Below are positions 34,870-44,686 of a stretch of DNA of 64,000 nt, in pieces. The notes under the pieces were generated by a model that was given only the letters and a program-made list of their open reading frames with translations, made no database searches and had not been told where the DNA came from. Made by a program: the position numbers and the translations under genes. Source of the DNA: Coxiellaceae bacterium (GTDB taxonomy: Bacteria; Pseudomonadota; Gammaproteobacteria; Coxiellales; Coxiellaceae). The stretch covers positions 46,124 through 110,123 of the forward strand of contig JARGOB010000011.1 in NCBI GenBank assembly GCA_029212925.1, written 5' to 3'. The first letter of the stretch is position 1. Each line of letters begins with the position of its first letter.

Positions 34870-36495
34870 ATGGCATCAAATAAATTCAGCCAAGCCAGCA
34901 ATCAACCACCCGTCTTATTGGATTACAATGCTTATACTAGCGATCCGCTACTGCAAGGCTTGGTCAACCAATATGCAGCCGATGCCATTCAACCGCAAGC
35001 GGAAAAACTGGGTGATGAAGTCACAAGCGAGCAATGGCAGCAATGGGTGATCGATGCCAACCGTTACCCGCCATCATTAAAGCGCTATGATCGCGGTGGC
35101 CATAAAATCAATCAAGTGGAATTTAATCCAGCCTATCACCAACTAATGGCACGCGGTAAGCATTACCGCTTGCATTGTTTAGCGTGGGATCGCAACGTAC
35201 AACAATCCCAAGTAGCACGTGCCGCACTTTATTATTTATATGCACAAATGGATCAAGGCCCTACCTGTCCGTTAACCATGACGTATGCCGTCATACCGGT
35301 GTTGCAGCACTACCCGGATCAATACGCTCCTGTTTTAAATAATTTAATGAATGCCAATTACGACCCACGCTTTTTACCGATGAATCAAAAAACCGGCTTG
35401 ACCATGGGCATGGGCATGACCGAAAAGCAAGGCGGCTCAGATGTTAGGGCTAATATCACACAAGCGACTCAAGACGGCGATCAATACCGGTTATTGGGTC
35501 ATAAATGGTTTTGTTCCGCACCGATGTCAGATGCTTTTTTAATGTTGGGGCAAGCTGAAGCGGGCTTATCGTGTTTCTTTGTGCCGCGCTTTTGCCCGGA
35601 TGGCAGCGTCAATACGATTGAAGTGCAGCAACTGAAACATAAGCTTGGTAATCAGAGTAATGCGTCGAGTGAAATCGAACTGGATAATACCTATGCTGAA
35701 ATGCTCGGTGAACCCGGCCGCGGTGTTGCCACTATTATTCAAATGGTCAATCATACCCGCTTTGATTGTGCGTTAGGGTCGAGTGCGCATATGCGTCAAG
35801 CGGTGGTGCAAGCGATTCATCATTGCCGCCACCGCCAAGCCTTTGGCAAAAAACTAATAGACCAACCACTGATGCAAAATGTGTTGACCGATGGTTGTAT
35901 TGAATCTGCGGCTGCGATTACTTTAACCATGCGCATTGCTCACGCCTTGGATGACATGTATCAAGGTGACAAAACAGCCGCACAATTTGTGCGCTTAGCT
36001 ACGGCGATTGCTAAATATTGGATTTGCAAACGCACACCGATGCTAGTTAATGAAATGCTGGAAGTGTTGGGTGGCAGTGGTTATGTAGAAGATTTTCCAT
36101 TAGCACGGTTATATCGCGATGCACCGTTGAATTCGATTTGGGAAGGTTCTGGCAATATTCAGTGCTTAGACGTGCTGCGTGCGATTCAACACGACCCTGA
36201 CTGCTTAACTGCCGTTTTAAATGAAATACATAAGGGTCTTGATACCCAGCATTTCAAACCGTTACAAAAACAAGTCCACCAATTATTACAACATGAGCAA
36301 GCCGAATCACAAGCACGACGCTTAGCTGAATTATTAGCACTCGGCTTGCAAGCCTCGCTATTGCAACAACAAAATCCTAATGATATGGCGGAATTGTTTA
36401 TACAAACCCGATTGGGCGATCATCCGCGTTATTGCTTTGGTCAACTGCCACCCAGCTCGAACTTTAAAGCCATCATCGACCATAGCTTTATTTAA
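34870..36495 (+). CDS. AidB-like acyl-CoA dehydrogenase
   Basis: A 541-residue flavoprotein of the AidB/isovaleryl-CoA dehydrogenase branch. AidB-type features are the N-terminal extension (NRYPPSLKRYDRGGHKINQVEF), the block GMGMTEKQGGSDVRAN near 180 and the C-terminal FAD-site region (HCRHRQAFGKKL, then MLEVLGGSGYVEDFPLARLYRDAPLNSIWEG). AidB protects DNA in alkylation stress in E. coli, but many relatives are fatty-acid or branched-chain enzymes. The ATG follows AAGGAAG. Here it stands alone between a repeat and an orphan gene. Confidence 0.93.
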   Translation: MASNKFSQASNQPPVLLDYNAYTSDPLLQGLVNQYAADAIQPQAEKLGDEVTSEQWQQWVIDANRYPPSLKRYDRGGHKINQVEFNPAYHQLMARGKHYRLHCLAWDRNVQQSQVARAALYYLYAQMDQGPTCPLTMTYAVIPVLQHYPDQYAPVLNNLMNANYDPRFLPMNQKTGLTMGMGMTEKQGGSDVRANITQATQDGDQYRLLGHKWFCSAPMSDAFLMLGQAEAGLSCFFVPRFCPDGSVNTIEVQQLKHKLGNQSNASSEIELDNTYAEMLGEPGRGVATIIQMVNHTRFDCALGSSAHMRQAVVQAIHHCRHRQAFGKKLIDQPLMQNVLTDGCIESAAAITLTMRIAHALDDMYQGDKTAAQFVRLATAIAKYWICKRTPMLVNEMLEVLGGSGYVEDFPLARLYRDAPLNSIWEGSGNIQCLDVLRAIQHDPDCLTAVLNEIHKGLDTQHFKPLQKQVHQLLQHEQAESQARRLAELLALGLQASLLQQQNPNDMAELFIQTRLGDHPRYCFGQLPPSSNFKAIIDHSFI

Positions 36496-36596
36496 AAAAC
36501 CTATTTTCATTTATCTAAAACATCAATGAACTTGTCGTGCATACGCGCCAGCAACATACTTCAGTGTTTGAGCCAATAGATCACGAGGAGCGCAAC

Positions 36597-37628
36597 ATGT
36601 CACGAAACGATGCTGACCCTAGCCAGCAACTATTAGAAAAATTGCCATCATCTACTCGACCTGCATTACCAGTGCCCGGTAGGTTTTTTACCATAAGCTC
36701 TGTGTTATCTCATACCATTAACCTAACAGCTAATATCACCTGGTTATTGATGTTACGCACACAAGATACACGCTCGAGCCAAATAGTACCCAACATTGAT
36801 GGCCAATACAATCCACGGATCATACATGCTCGCTGGGCAGCCGCTGCATTATTAACCTGGCCAATGGCGATGAATTTAGTAAAAAATTGTACCTCCACCA
36901 AAGGCTGTGCGATTACACCCCCGACTTTAACTGTGGCCGCACTTTTTACCATGGCAGGTTTTTTTACTAATATCGGCTCAACATTAGTGAGCATGGATAG
37001 CACCAAAGCTGTTACCGCCTACCTTTGCTGCATGGGTGCGTATACCATTGCGCACTTAGCATCGGCTTTACATACAAAAAGCACAGCGATGAAACTGCTC
37101 CAATCTGTAGATGAAGGTCCGATAACTGCTTCGCCGATACGCAAGCGATATCACCGCGCCGAAAAGACATTGGCCCTATCACAATTAGCGTTAGCACTGT
37201 CTACCATGTTGTATTTTGGTTATGCCTTTGCGGATAAAATGCCCGATGTTAAGACCCCCGATGCTGTTCATTTTTTCTTTTGTAACAGCGCCAGCTTTAT
37301 AACCTGCATCAGTATTGTTAGTGCCGTGATCGCTAACCTGATAAAACTCAGCACGCTGTGTTTACAACAAGAACCTGCGCTAAAACAACAACACCAAGAC
37401 AGCCTTGAGGGCTATAGGACAGAAAGTAACGCGAGCAGTATTGCAATCGATTTTAGTACTGAGAACGAACAACCAAGAAAAACCCCTGAACCGGATGATA
37501 CGCCAGGTGTTGTAACGGTGACAGTAGAAAATCCATTACTGAAAGGTTTAGCAGCATTAAATCAACACGTTCAACCGACATTAGAAGCTCCAGTCACTGA
37601 AAAAGCACGAAGCTATAGCTTAGGTTGA
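36597..37628 (+). CDS. Orphan polytopic membrane protein
   Basis: A 343-residue protein of no recognised family. About five to seven hydrophobic segments lie between residues 30 and 255 (for example FTISSVLSHTINLTANITWLL, AALFTMAGFFTNIGSTLV, ASFITCISIVSAVIANLIKL). The last 85 residues are soluble and disordered. Start: ATG at 36597 (MSRNDADPS) behind a perfect GAGGAG; an earlier ATG at 36537 has none. Membership in the MSR-starting orphan set suggests an accessory, possibly secreted-to-host-membrane role, which is inference. Confidence 0.72.
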   Translation: MSRNDADPSQQLLEKLPSSTRPALPVPGRFFTISSVLSHTINLTANITWLLMLRTQDTRSSQIVPNIDGQYNPRIIHARWAAAALLTWPMAMNLVKNCTSTKGCAITPPTLTVAALFTMAGFFTNIGSTLVSMDSTKAVTAYLCCMGAYTIAHLASALHTKSTAMKLLQSVDEGPITASPIRKRYHRAEKTLALSQLALALSTMLYFGYAFADKMPDVKTPDAVHFFFCNSASFITCISIVSAVIANLIKLSTLCLQQEPALKQQHQDSLEGYRTESNASSIAIDFSTENEQPRKTPEPDDTPGVVTVTVENPLLKGLAALNQHVQPTLEAPVTEKARSYSLG

Positions 37629-37650
37629 AGCTAGGGTCTGTTAACAGGCC

Positions 37651-38097
37651 CTATCTGAATAGCACCCTGGCTTTAAAGTCGATCAATTGCTCGCCCAGCT
37701 GTTGTTCATGTTGAGCGGCTTGCTTTTGTTCTTCAGGCGGTCGGACACTCGGTCGATGACGTGCAAATAAAACAGAAACGTTAAGGGAATCACCTGGCGA
37801 CCCAAGCCACATACCACCCATCTCACGCACAAGCGAACCTGTTGTGCTCGTGGTACCCGGTGTTATAAGATTGCCTTCAGCATCCCGTATGATTGTCGAC
37901 TGTGTTTCACGTGGAGGACTTACCAATTGAACCGGAGAGCTAAACAAGCTAATGCTCGCAGCTGGTTTATCTTCAACCAGCATTGGTGTTCGCTGTTTTC
38001 CCGACGAAGGTGGTGTCTCTCTTCTTTGCCTTTTTCTACGCCTTGGTGGTGTCTGAAAACGACTATCTGCTCTACTGTGCTTCTCGCCTCTGCTCAT
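37651..38097 (-). CDS. Orphan basic protein with nuclear-localisation-like stretch
   Basis: A 148-residue, mostly disordered protein. Residues 17-30 are PPRRRKRQRRETPP: eight consecutive basic or Gln residues flanked by prolines, a textbook-like monopartite nuclear localisation signal. The middle has short S/T/P stretches and the C-terminal 30 residues are a charged helix (EEQKQAAQHEQQLGEQLIDF). ATG at 38097 (MSRGEKHSR) follows TTGGAG. It is convergent with the membrane-protein gene at 36597. A nuclear-targeted effector is a hypothesis; a DNA-binding bacterial protein is the alternative. Confidence 0.7.
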   Translation of the reverse strand: MSRGEKHSRADSRFQTPPRRRKRQRRETPPSSGKQRTPMLVEDKPAASISLFSSPVQLVSPPRETQSTIIRDAEGNLITPGTTSTTGSLVREMGGMWLGSPGDSLNVSVLFARHRPSVRPPEEQKQAAQHEQQLGEQLIDFKARVLFR

Positions 38098-38285
38098 GTG
38101 ATTCGCTCCAATAAAATTAACTTATTTAATAACCAGCATTTTAAGCCGCATAAGCATCGCGCACAATTCTATTGATACAATCACTTTATCGAAATAGATG
38201 GCATGACTGTAGCAAGCTAAGCATTGCCGGGTCAGTGCCGCGCGCAGTTGTAACTGTTTGAGCACGGTGCTGATAGTGGCAATGT

Positions 38286-39140
38286 TTAGCCCGTTTTTAA
38301 TGAAACAATTTGATGTGACTTTTTACGAGACATTCTATTCAATTGATGCAAACAATAATTTCGTAACAATACAATATCCAACGCTGGGGGATGCTTGGCA
38401 AACACATCGCCACCATAGGTGTCCCATAACAACAATGCCGGATAATATTGCTGCATCATGGCATTGGCTAACATCGCAATACCCAGCACATATTGGCGGT
38501 GGGCAAAACTTAAATGCTTCCAACTGGGTCGGATAAAACCGGTAGAAACACTCAGCATAGCTTCACGGTCACCCAAGGCTGTCACCATCGCTAATCGGCG
38601 CCAATCAACACCATTCCCAGTAATCGGTGGTGTAAAACGTGAATAACGACTATTCGCAATCGATGGATAGAGCAAATGCAAAGGTAGCACCTTACCCACC
38701 TGATTAAGATCAATTTGCTTTAACGTGCGATCATGCAAAGCATACAATTGATGCATTAAACGTTGATCGGCGATAAAGGTAGTACTTAATGCCGGATCGC
38801 TCGCCCAAGGGATGGGGCGCGCACGCGACATAACCACTAACAAATAAGCGGGGCTCAAGCGATACAACGCATAATATTTAAATTCACGATCAATCGTTTT
38901 AAACAGTTTGCGGTAATTTTGTGACGCGTTAATCGGCAATTCCATTGCCAATAAATGACTGCCATCATGATGCAGCCATAACTCATCATCGTATGGCCAC
39001 GCTTTAACAAACTCACTTGGAATAGGCAGCTGCTTTAACACTGCTTTAGCACGCTTACCCAATGGGTATTGCAAGTGAATGGTTTGCGACAACAAACACA
39101 ACGGCAAACATAATAATACAAAAGCAATCAAGCGCCGCAA
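38286..39140 (-). CDS. Exported protein of unknown function, downstream of prfB
   Basis: A 284-residue protein with a clear signal peptide (MRRLIAFVLLCLPLCLLSQT). The mature part shows no family that I recognise; it has regular aromatic and hydrophobic spacing and a C-terminal basic region. It starts 4 nt after the prfB stop, so the two are co-transcribed. Behind its stop another frame stays open for more than 60 codons (to 38122), so a frameshift near 38290 may have shortened it. Envelope location is inferred from the signal peptide. Confidence 0.78.
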   Translation of the reverse strand: MRRLIAFVLLCLPLCLLSQTIHLQYPLGKRAKAVLKQLPIPSEFVKAWPYDDELWLHHDGSHLLAMELPINASQNYRKLFKTIDREFKYYALYRLSPAYLLVVMSRARPIPWASDPALSTTFIADQRLMHQLYALHDRTLKQIDLNQVGKVLPLHLLYPSIANSRYSRFTPPITGNGVDWRRLAMVTALGDREAMLSVSTGFIRPSWKHLSFAHRQYVLGIAMLANAMMQQYYPALLLWDTYGGDVFAKHPPALDIVLLRNYCLHQLNRMSRKKSHQIVSLKTG

Positions 39141-39144
39141 CAGA

Positions 39145-40255
39145 TTAACCCTCGCCTTCGTTCATTCCTTGTTTTAAACACGCTTCAATAAACGGATCCA
39201 AGGCGCCATCTAATACCGCTTGGGTATTACTGGTTTCGACATTGGTGCGCAAATCCTTAATACGCGACGAATCCAATACATAAGAACGAATCTGGCTACC
39301 CCAACTAATGTCTGATTTGCTGGCCTCAACCGCAGATTGTGCTTCGTTTTTCTTTTGCATCTCAAGTTCATACAACTTAGCTTTAAGTTGCTTCATCGCT
39401 TGATCTTTATTTTTATGTTGTGAACGATCGTTTTGACATTGCACTACGATACCCGATGGTTCATGTGTTAATCGTACAGCCGAATCGGTTTTATTAACGT
39501 GCTGCCCGCCAGCACCACTGGAGCGGTAAGTATCGATACGCAAATCAGCTGGATTAATATCAATTTCGATATCATCATCAATTTCGGGAGATACAAACAC
39601 AGAAGCGAAGGATGTATGACGACGGCTACCGGAATCAAACGGTGACTTACGCACCAAGCGATGCACTCCCGTTTCAGTGCGCAACCAACCAAAGGCATAC
39701 TCGCCTTCAAATTGAATCGTGGCACCTTTAATACCAGCGACATCACCCGGAGACACTTCAAGCACAGTGGTTTTAAATTGGTGTTGATCACCCCAGCGTA
39801 AATACATGCGCATAATCATTTCAGCCCAATCTTGCGCTTCGGTACCACCGGAACCGGATTGTATTTCTAAAAAGGCATTATTGGCATCCATTTCGCCGCT
39901 AAACATACGACGAAACTCCATTTGTTCGACTTGGGTTTGCATGGCGCTTACATCTTGATTGATTTCAGCAATGGTGTCTTCATCATTTTCAGCTTTAGCC
40001 ATTGCAATCAATTCATCAGCATCAATAAGGCTTTGCGATAACTGGTCACAGGCGTTAACTACACCCTCCAGTCGCCCTTTTTCCTGACCAAGTTGTTGCG
40101 CTCTTTCTTGATCATTCCAAACCGCTGGATCTTCGAGCTCACGGTCTACTTCAAGTAAGCGTCGACGTTTACCTTCGTAGTCAAAGATACCCCCGAAGCG
40201 CCTCAACACGTGCTGTTAAGTCACGTACTAATTCTACTAACGCATTGATTTCCAT
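39145..40255 (-). CDS. prfB: Peptide chain release factor 2, with programmed +1 frameshift
   Basis: Recognises UAA and UGA stop codons. The coding sequence begins at ATG 40255 ([20 protein letters not shown]), reads to CTT then an in-frame TGA at 40181-40183, and continues in the +1 frame ([17 protein letters not shown]) to 39145. The shift site is described separately. The body has the tripeptide SPF region ([20 protein letters not shown]) and the peptidyl-hydrolysis GGQ in [19 protein letters not shown]. The frame after the shift lacks a separate start, so the true gene includes the first 24 codons. Confidence 0.97.
40180..40195 (-). promoter_or_regulatory. prfB: prfB autoregulatory frameshift site
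   Basis: On the minus strand CGGGGGTATCTTTGAC: a Shine-Dalgarno-like GGGGG, then CTT TGA C. The slow termination at UGA when RF2 is scarce lets the ribosome slip by +1. This is the classical arrangement in E. coli and most bacteria. Confidence 0.93.
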
Positions 40256-40363
40256 TGTGTGAATCACCTTATTAATACAACCGCCGCATCATAGCATGCG
40301 GCCCATCAAGATGACAAAGTCGTTTTGCTGCTCGCGTGGGGATTTTTTAAGAGTAGAATAGCT

Positions 40364-40386
40364 GTACAATGTTAACTTAAATGTAC
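40364..40386 (+). promoter_or_regulatory. Candidate operator/-10 region of the tetR gene
   Basis: An imperfect dyad with outer GTACA and TGTAC around GTTAAC; the left arm overlaps TACAAT, a good -10 box. It lies 36 nt before the TetR start, a usual position for autorepression. The central part is only partly symmetric. Confidence 0.3.
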
Positions 40387-40421
40387 TATGCTTAGGTGGC
40401 ATTAAAATTAGGGCAGAAAAT

Positions 40422-41051
40422 ATGAGCAAAAAAACCAGTTATCATCATGGCAATTTAACCGAAGAAATCACCGCTATCGCTGTGGATCGCATTAGAAAGA
40501 ATGGCGTACAACAAATCAGTTTGCGTCAATTAGCTGCAGATTGCGGCGTATCACCTACCGCCGTTTACCGTCACTTTAATAATAAAGAACACCTGCTGGC
40601 ACATATCGCCAAATTGGGTTTTGAAAATTTGCACCAAAAACTGCAAGACGCCGGCAGTGATCAAATTCAAAATACCGTACTAAACCGTGCCATGGCCTAT
40701 ATACAATTTGCAATGGATAACCCCTGCTACTTTGATTTAATGTTTGGTCCTTACATCCCTAACATGCAAGAACACCCTGAACTTGATAATGCGATGAAAT
40801 CTACATTTAAGTTTCTGGAAGAAACCACCCATGAGAGTATTCAACATAATATTCATGAAGGTGATGCTGAACTCATTAGCTACCACTCATGGGCACTGAT
40901 TCATGGCTTAGCTTTATTAATTTCAAGTAAGCACATTCCCTTGGATAATAGACCGATCGATCAGCAAATGATATTAAAAATCATTACAGCCGATGCTAAA
41001 CATCCATTGCATGATATGGTCTATCAATCACAAAAAACCGTGAATGAATAA
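40422..41051 (+). CDS. TetR/AcrR-family transcriptional regulator
   Basis: A 209-residue repressor-type protein. The N-terminal helix-turn-helix is seen in ISLRQLAADCGVSPTAVYRHFNNKEHLLAHI (residues 30-60). The rest is the ligand-binding helical domain. The N-terminus SYHHGNLTEE is of the type found in TetR proteins with a WHG C-terminal domain. It stands alone on the plus strand between prfB and a LysR gene; its target may be itself or a distant gene. Confidence 0.92.
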   Translation: MSKKTSYHHGNLTEEITAIAVDRIRKNGVQQISLRQLAADCGVSPTAVYRHFNNKEHLLAHIAKLGFENLHQKLQDAGSDQIQNTVLNRAMAYIQFAMDNPCYFDLMFGPYIPNMQEHPELDNAMKSTFKFLEETTHESIQHNIHEGDAELISYHSWALIHGLALLISSKHIPLDNRPIDQQMILKIITADAKHPLHDMVYQSQKTVNE

Positions 41052-41065
41052 TCAGAATTTCCGCA

Positions 41066-41995
41066 CTAATGCGCTGAAAAATATTCCTGTAAAAATTGTA
41101 TAAATGTTATCTGCTGCTGCGTTAGTACCATGGCGCGCAGGTGGTACAACATAAAATCCATATAAATCTCTGGAACCACTGTCGTTTGAATAACAGCCAA
41201 ATGCTTATAATGACCAGCAATCTCATCCTTCACCAGGTATTCCGGTAACATTGCAATACCTAAATTAGCCAACAAAGCTTGTTTGATACTATCGAACGAG
41301 GTCAGCTGTATCGCAGGTGTATTCGCATTGATGCGTTCAACATAGTGTTTTATCGTCTCAGCAGCCTCAGACCCTGAATCAGATATCACCCACTGCGCCG
41401 CATTCAAATCATGCACCGAAATATCGGTTTTATTCACTAAGGAGTTACTGGGGTGCGCTAACAAAACAAACTTCATTTTTTTTAATGGATAATACTGATA
41501 GAAATTTTCATCATCAATATAGCCACCACCAATATAGAGTGTATCTCTATTGTTATCCTCCACAGGAGTAACACTCATCACACTACGAAAAGCACTCCAA
41601 TCCGTAATGTCGAGTTTATAGTCAGTATTTTCATGCTGTAAATTAAATTGCTCAAGTGCAGCAAATACCATTGACTGATAGGTATCACCAATATGCAAAT
41701 GCAATGGATGTATCGCTTGCTGCTGCAGACTGTGCATTTTGTAGTCCATGATTTTTGCTTGTGCCAACACATCATTCGCTACCGGCAGTAAATGCCTACC
41801 TTGTTGAGTAAGCACTAAGCGATTACCCTTCTTCTCAAATAATTTCACTTCATAATAGTGCTCTAATGCTTTGATTTGCTTGCTGATGGCCGGCACTGAG
41901 AGATGCAATTGTTCAGAGACCCGCGTCAGGTTTTGAGTTTTTGCTGCCAAAACAAAGACTTGTATTTGACGCAGACTGAATCCAACATTAACCAT
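41066..41995 (-). CDS. LysR-family transcriptional regulator
   Basis: A 309-residue LysR protein. The N-terminal winged helix is VGFSLRQIQVFVLAAKTQNLTRVSEQLHLSVPAISKQIKALEHYY, followed by the two-lobed effector-binding domain. It is divergent from a DMT transporter gene with an 89-nt shared control region, the layout usual when LysR controls the adjacent exporter. The inducer is unknown. The N-terminal half resembles CbbR/CysB-type members in general only. Confidence 0.93.
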   Translation of the reverse strand: MVNVGFSLRQIQVFVLAAKTQNLTRVSEQLHLSVPAISKQIKALEHYYEVKLFEKKGNRLVLTQQGRHLLPVANDVLAQAKIMDYKMHSLQQQAIHPLHLHIGDTYQSMVFAALEQFNLQHENTDYKLDITDWSAFRSVMSVTPVEDNNRDTLYIGGGYIDDENFYQYYPLKKMKFVLLAHPSNSLVNKTDISVHDLNAAQWVISDSGSEAAETIKHYVERINANTPAIQLTSFDSIKQALLANLGIAMLPEYLVKDEIAGHYKHLAVIQTTVVPEIYMDFMLYHLRAMVLTQQQITFIQFLQEYFSAH

Positions 41996-41999
41996 AAGT

Positions 42000-42013
42000 T
42001 TACATAATTGTAA
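42000..42013. promoter_or_regulatory. Candidate LysR-type box
   Basis: TTACATAATTGTAA: inverted TTACA/TGTAA separated by 4 nt, in the LysR-DMT gap, 4 nt upstream of the lysR start. It fits autoregulation by the LysR protein. Confidence 0.35.
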
Positions 42014-42084
42014 TTTTTAATCACTTTTAGTTTATATTAAACCCCTATACAATGCAATTATTGATTCAAGCAGGGTGAGCTGAA

Positions 42085-43026
42085 ATGAACAAAGAATTTA
42101 CAAAAAAATACGGATTATTAATAGGGATCTCACTCATATGGGGGTCTCAGTTTTTATTTAATGCCGTCGCATTGCAACAATTACCACCACTTGTGGTCGC
42201 AGTGTTACGAGCAGCTATAGGCGTAGTCACATTAACGGCCGTCTTACCGTTTTTTGACAAAAAAGAACAAGCACCCTATGGCCGCGGTACGACTAGCATC
42301 GTAAAGTATTATCCGATGTTTTTTATTATCGGTATATTTGAAGCAACGTTGCCCTTTTATCTTGTTGCGTGGGGGCAGCAGCACGTTGACAGTAGTACTG
42401 CGGCCATTTTAATGTCCACCATACCATTGTTCACTATTATCATGATCGCCCTGTTTGTTCGCGACGAAAAAATCACATCCAACAAAATCATTAGCATCAT
42501 TGTCGGCTTTATTGGCATCTTAATTTTATTAGGCCCCGAGGCCATGAAAAACATGAATAACTTAATGGCTAATCTCGTTGGCGAAGTTGCTATTTTAGGT
42601 GGCGCACTCAGCTTTGCTTTAAGCTTAATTTTGATTAAAAAAATCGCCCACCTTAATCACGTACGCAGTGCACGCAATATATTGGTGTGTGCCACCATTC
42701 AGCTATTACCGTTTGCGATTTTCACCAGCCATATATCTCAACTGCACTTTAGCTATAAATCAGCTGGCGCCATCTTAGTATTAGGTGTATTTGCCGCCGG
42801 TATTGTCTACGCCATGTATGTATCGCTGATTAAAACTGCTGGCGCAGCGTTTACCTCTTTAAACAGCTATTTACTACCAGTCATTGGCTTAATTCTAGGG
42901 GTTATAATTATGCATGACCCAACGTATTGGTACACCTACCTAGCATTGGCTGTGTTACTCGTCGCCATGGCACTTAATGAATACCCCGCCATTAAAAAAG
43001 CCATCAGTCAACGAAAAAAATCTTAG
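42085..43026 (+). CDS. EamA/DMT-family transporter
   Basis: A 313-residue protein of ten hydrophobic helices arranged as two EamA repeats (LLIGISLIWGSQFLFNAVAL at the start; GEVAILGGALSFALSLILI opening the second half). Typical substrates are amino acids and metabolites, usually exported. The ribosome site is AGGGTGAG. It is divergent from the LysR gene and overlaps the end of the convergent APC permease gene by 4 nt. Confidence 0.93.
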   Translation: MNKEFTKKYGLLIGISLIWGSQFLFNAVALQQLPPLVVAVLRAAIGVVTLTAVLPFFDKKEQAPYGRGTTSIVKYYPMFFIIGIFEATLPFYLVAWGQQHVDSSTAAILMSTIPLFTIIMIALFVRDEKITSNKIISIIVGFIGILILLGPEAMKNMNNLMANLVGEVAILGGALSFALSLILIKKIAHLNHVRSARNILVCATIQLLPFAIFTSHISQLHFSYKSAGAILVLGVFAAGIVYAMYVSLIKTAGAAFTSLNSYLLPVIGLILGVIIMHDPTYWYTYLALAVLLVAMALNEYPAIKKAISQRKKS

Positions 43027-44561
43027 GACACTTTTTTTATACCGCAATGCAATGCATAGTAAAAAATAGCGACTGAGAATACCGCCAGCACGACAAAATC
43101 CCAACCAAAGCTTAGCCATTGGCGACCACCACCAAAATCACCGATATAAGAAATAACTGTAAGGCCAATCAAATAAGGGAACAACCATACGCCTTTTTTC
43201 ATATCCAGTTCTTTTACCTTGCCAGAATAATGGTGCTCGATAGCCAACAAACCATAACCAATCAAAATCGTTACCATCATTTTCCACACCACATCCCAGC
43301 CGGTCCAATAAACGATAAGGTTACAAATGATAAACGCAACGACACAAAATAAATTGCAGTATGGCACTTTAAAGGGGCGCTTTACATCTGGCGCTATCTG
43401 GCGCAATACCGCACAAGAAATCGGCCCAATCGCATAAGCCAATACAAAACAGCTAACAATAAAGCTCACCATTGACTGCCAACCGGGGAATGGTAAAAAG
43501 AAAATCAAGCCGACAATAAAGTTAACCGCAATCGCCCATACCGGTGAACCATGACCATTCAACTTTTGTAATACTTCAGGCATATAACCATTTTGACTCA
43601 TGGCGATATTGATTCGCGCTGTTGACGCGGTATAAATAAACGCGGTGCCCGCCGGTGATATAAAGGCATCGATATAGATTAAACGCATTAACCACACCAA
43701 ACCCAGTGTCGACACGAGTCCGGCAATCGGGCCAGCATCTCCTGCGTATGCCAAGTTAGCCCAACCGTTAGCAAGGCTTGTGGTTGGTAACGCACCAATA
43801 AATACAATTTCAATCACCACGTATAGAACAATCGCAATCAATAACGAACCGATAATAGCGAACGGAACCGCGCGCGCTGGGTTCCTGGCTTCACCCGCCA
43901 ACTGAATCGCTGGGCTATAACCAATAAACGAAAAAATTACGCCGGCAGTGGGCAATGCTTTTAATACGCCATGCCAGCCCATCGGCATAAAGCCGCCATA
44001 CCGCGTAAAGTGACTGCTATCGAAATGGTGCGATGCCAACACAACACAAGTAATAATCGGGATCAATACTTTCCAACTGACAATAACACTATTGCTTTTA
44101 GCGAATACTTTGACAGCAAAACTATTGATAATACACATCAACAGCATAAATACACCGGCCGATAAAATGCCTAACCCCGTCAAACTGGTATGGCCATCGC
44201 TGGTATGCACTAATAACGGAAAATAATTACCAGCATATTGAACCGCCGCCATGGTCTCGATCGGTGCCACCATCACGGCTGCCAGCCACGATATCCACGC
44301 CATGGTAAAACTGGTAAACACGCCATGGCTAAATTGCGCAAAGCGTACCATGCCGCCCGCCACTGGATAACTGGTCGATAACTCAGCAAAGGTGAAAGCA
44401 ATCACCATCATCAACAAACCACCGATCGCCCACGATAATATCGCTGCAGGCCCCGCTACCTTTGCGGTATAAAACGGCCCAAGCAGCCAACCGGAACCAA
44501 CGATTCCACCAACTGAGGCAAATAATAATCCAAAACGTGTCAGGTCTTTTCTAAGTGTCAT
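43023..44561 (-). CDS. APC-family amino-acid permease
   Basis: A 512-residue polytopic permease. The first helix has the APC signature (FGLLFASVGGIVGSGWLLGPF) and a consensus ARNPARAVPFAI follows near residue 230. About twelve to thirteen helices. Intracellular gammaproteobacteria use many such carriers for host amino acids. I place the start at 44561 (MTLRKDLTRFG), which has GGAG upstream and aligns with the usual start; six more codons are possible. The substrate is not readable. Confidence 0.93.
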   Translation of the reverse strand: MTLRKDLTRFGLLFASVGGIVGSGWLLGPFYTAKVAGPAAILSWAIGGLLMMVIAFTFAELSTSYPVAGGMVRFAQFSHGVFTSFTMAWISWLAAVMVAPIETMAAVQYAGNYFPLLVHTSDGHTSLTGLGILSAGVFMLLMCIINSFAVKVFAKSNSVIVSWKVLIPIITCVVLASHHFDSSHFTRYGGFMPMGWHGVLKALPTAGVIFSFIGYSPAIQLAGEARNPARAVPFAIIGSLLIAIVLYVVIEIVFIGALPTTSLANGWANLAYAGDAGPIAGLVSTLGLVWLMRLIYIDAFISPAGTAFIYTASTARINIAMSQNGYMPEVLQKLNGHGSPVWAIAVNFIVGLIFFLPFPGWQSMVSFIVSCFVLAYAIGPISCAVLRQIAPDVKRPFKVPYCNLFCVVAFIICNLIVYWTGWDVVWKMMVTILIGYGLLAIEHHYSGKVKELDMKKGVWLFPYLIGLTVISYIGDFGGGRQWLSFGWDFVVLAVFSVAIFYYALHCGIKKVS

Positions 44562-44686
44562 TATATTATAAGGCTCCATTTAAGGTGCCTTATGATACTG
44601 CGAAATGAACAAAAAAACCACTACGATCATTATACTAGCTTCATAGTTCGCCATTGCGGTGCAGTTACTGCTCATGCAAACCAAGG

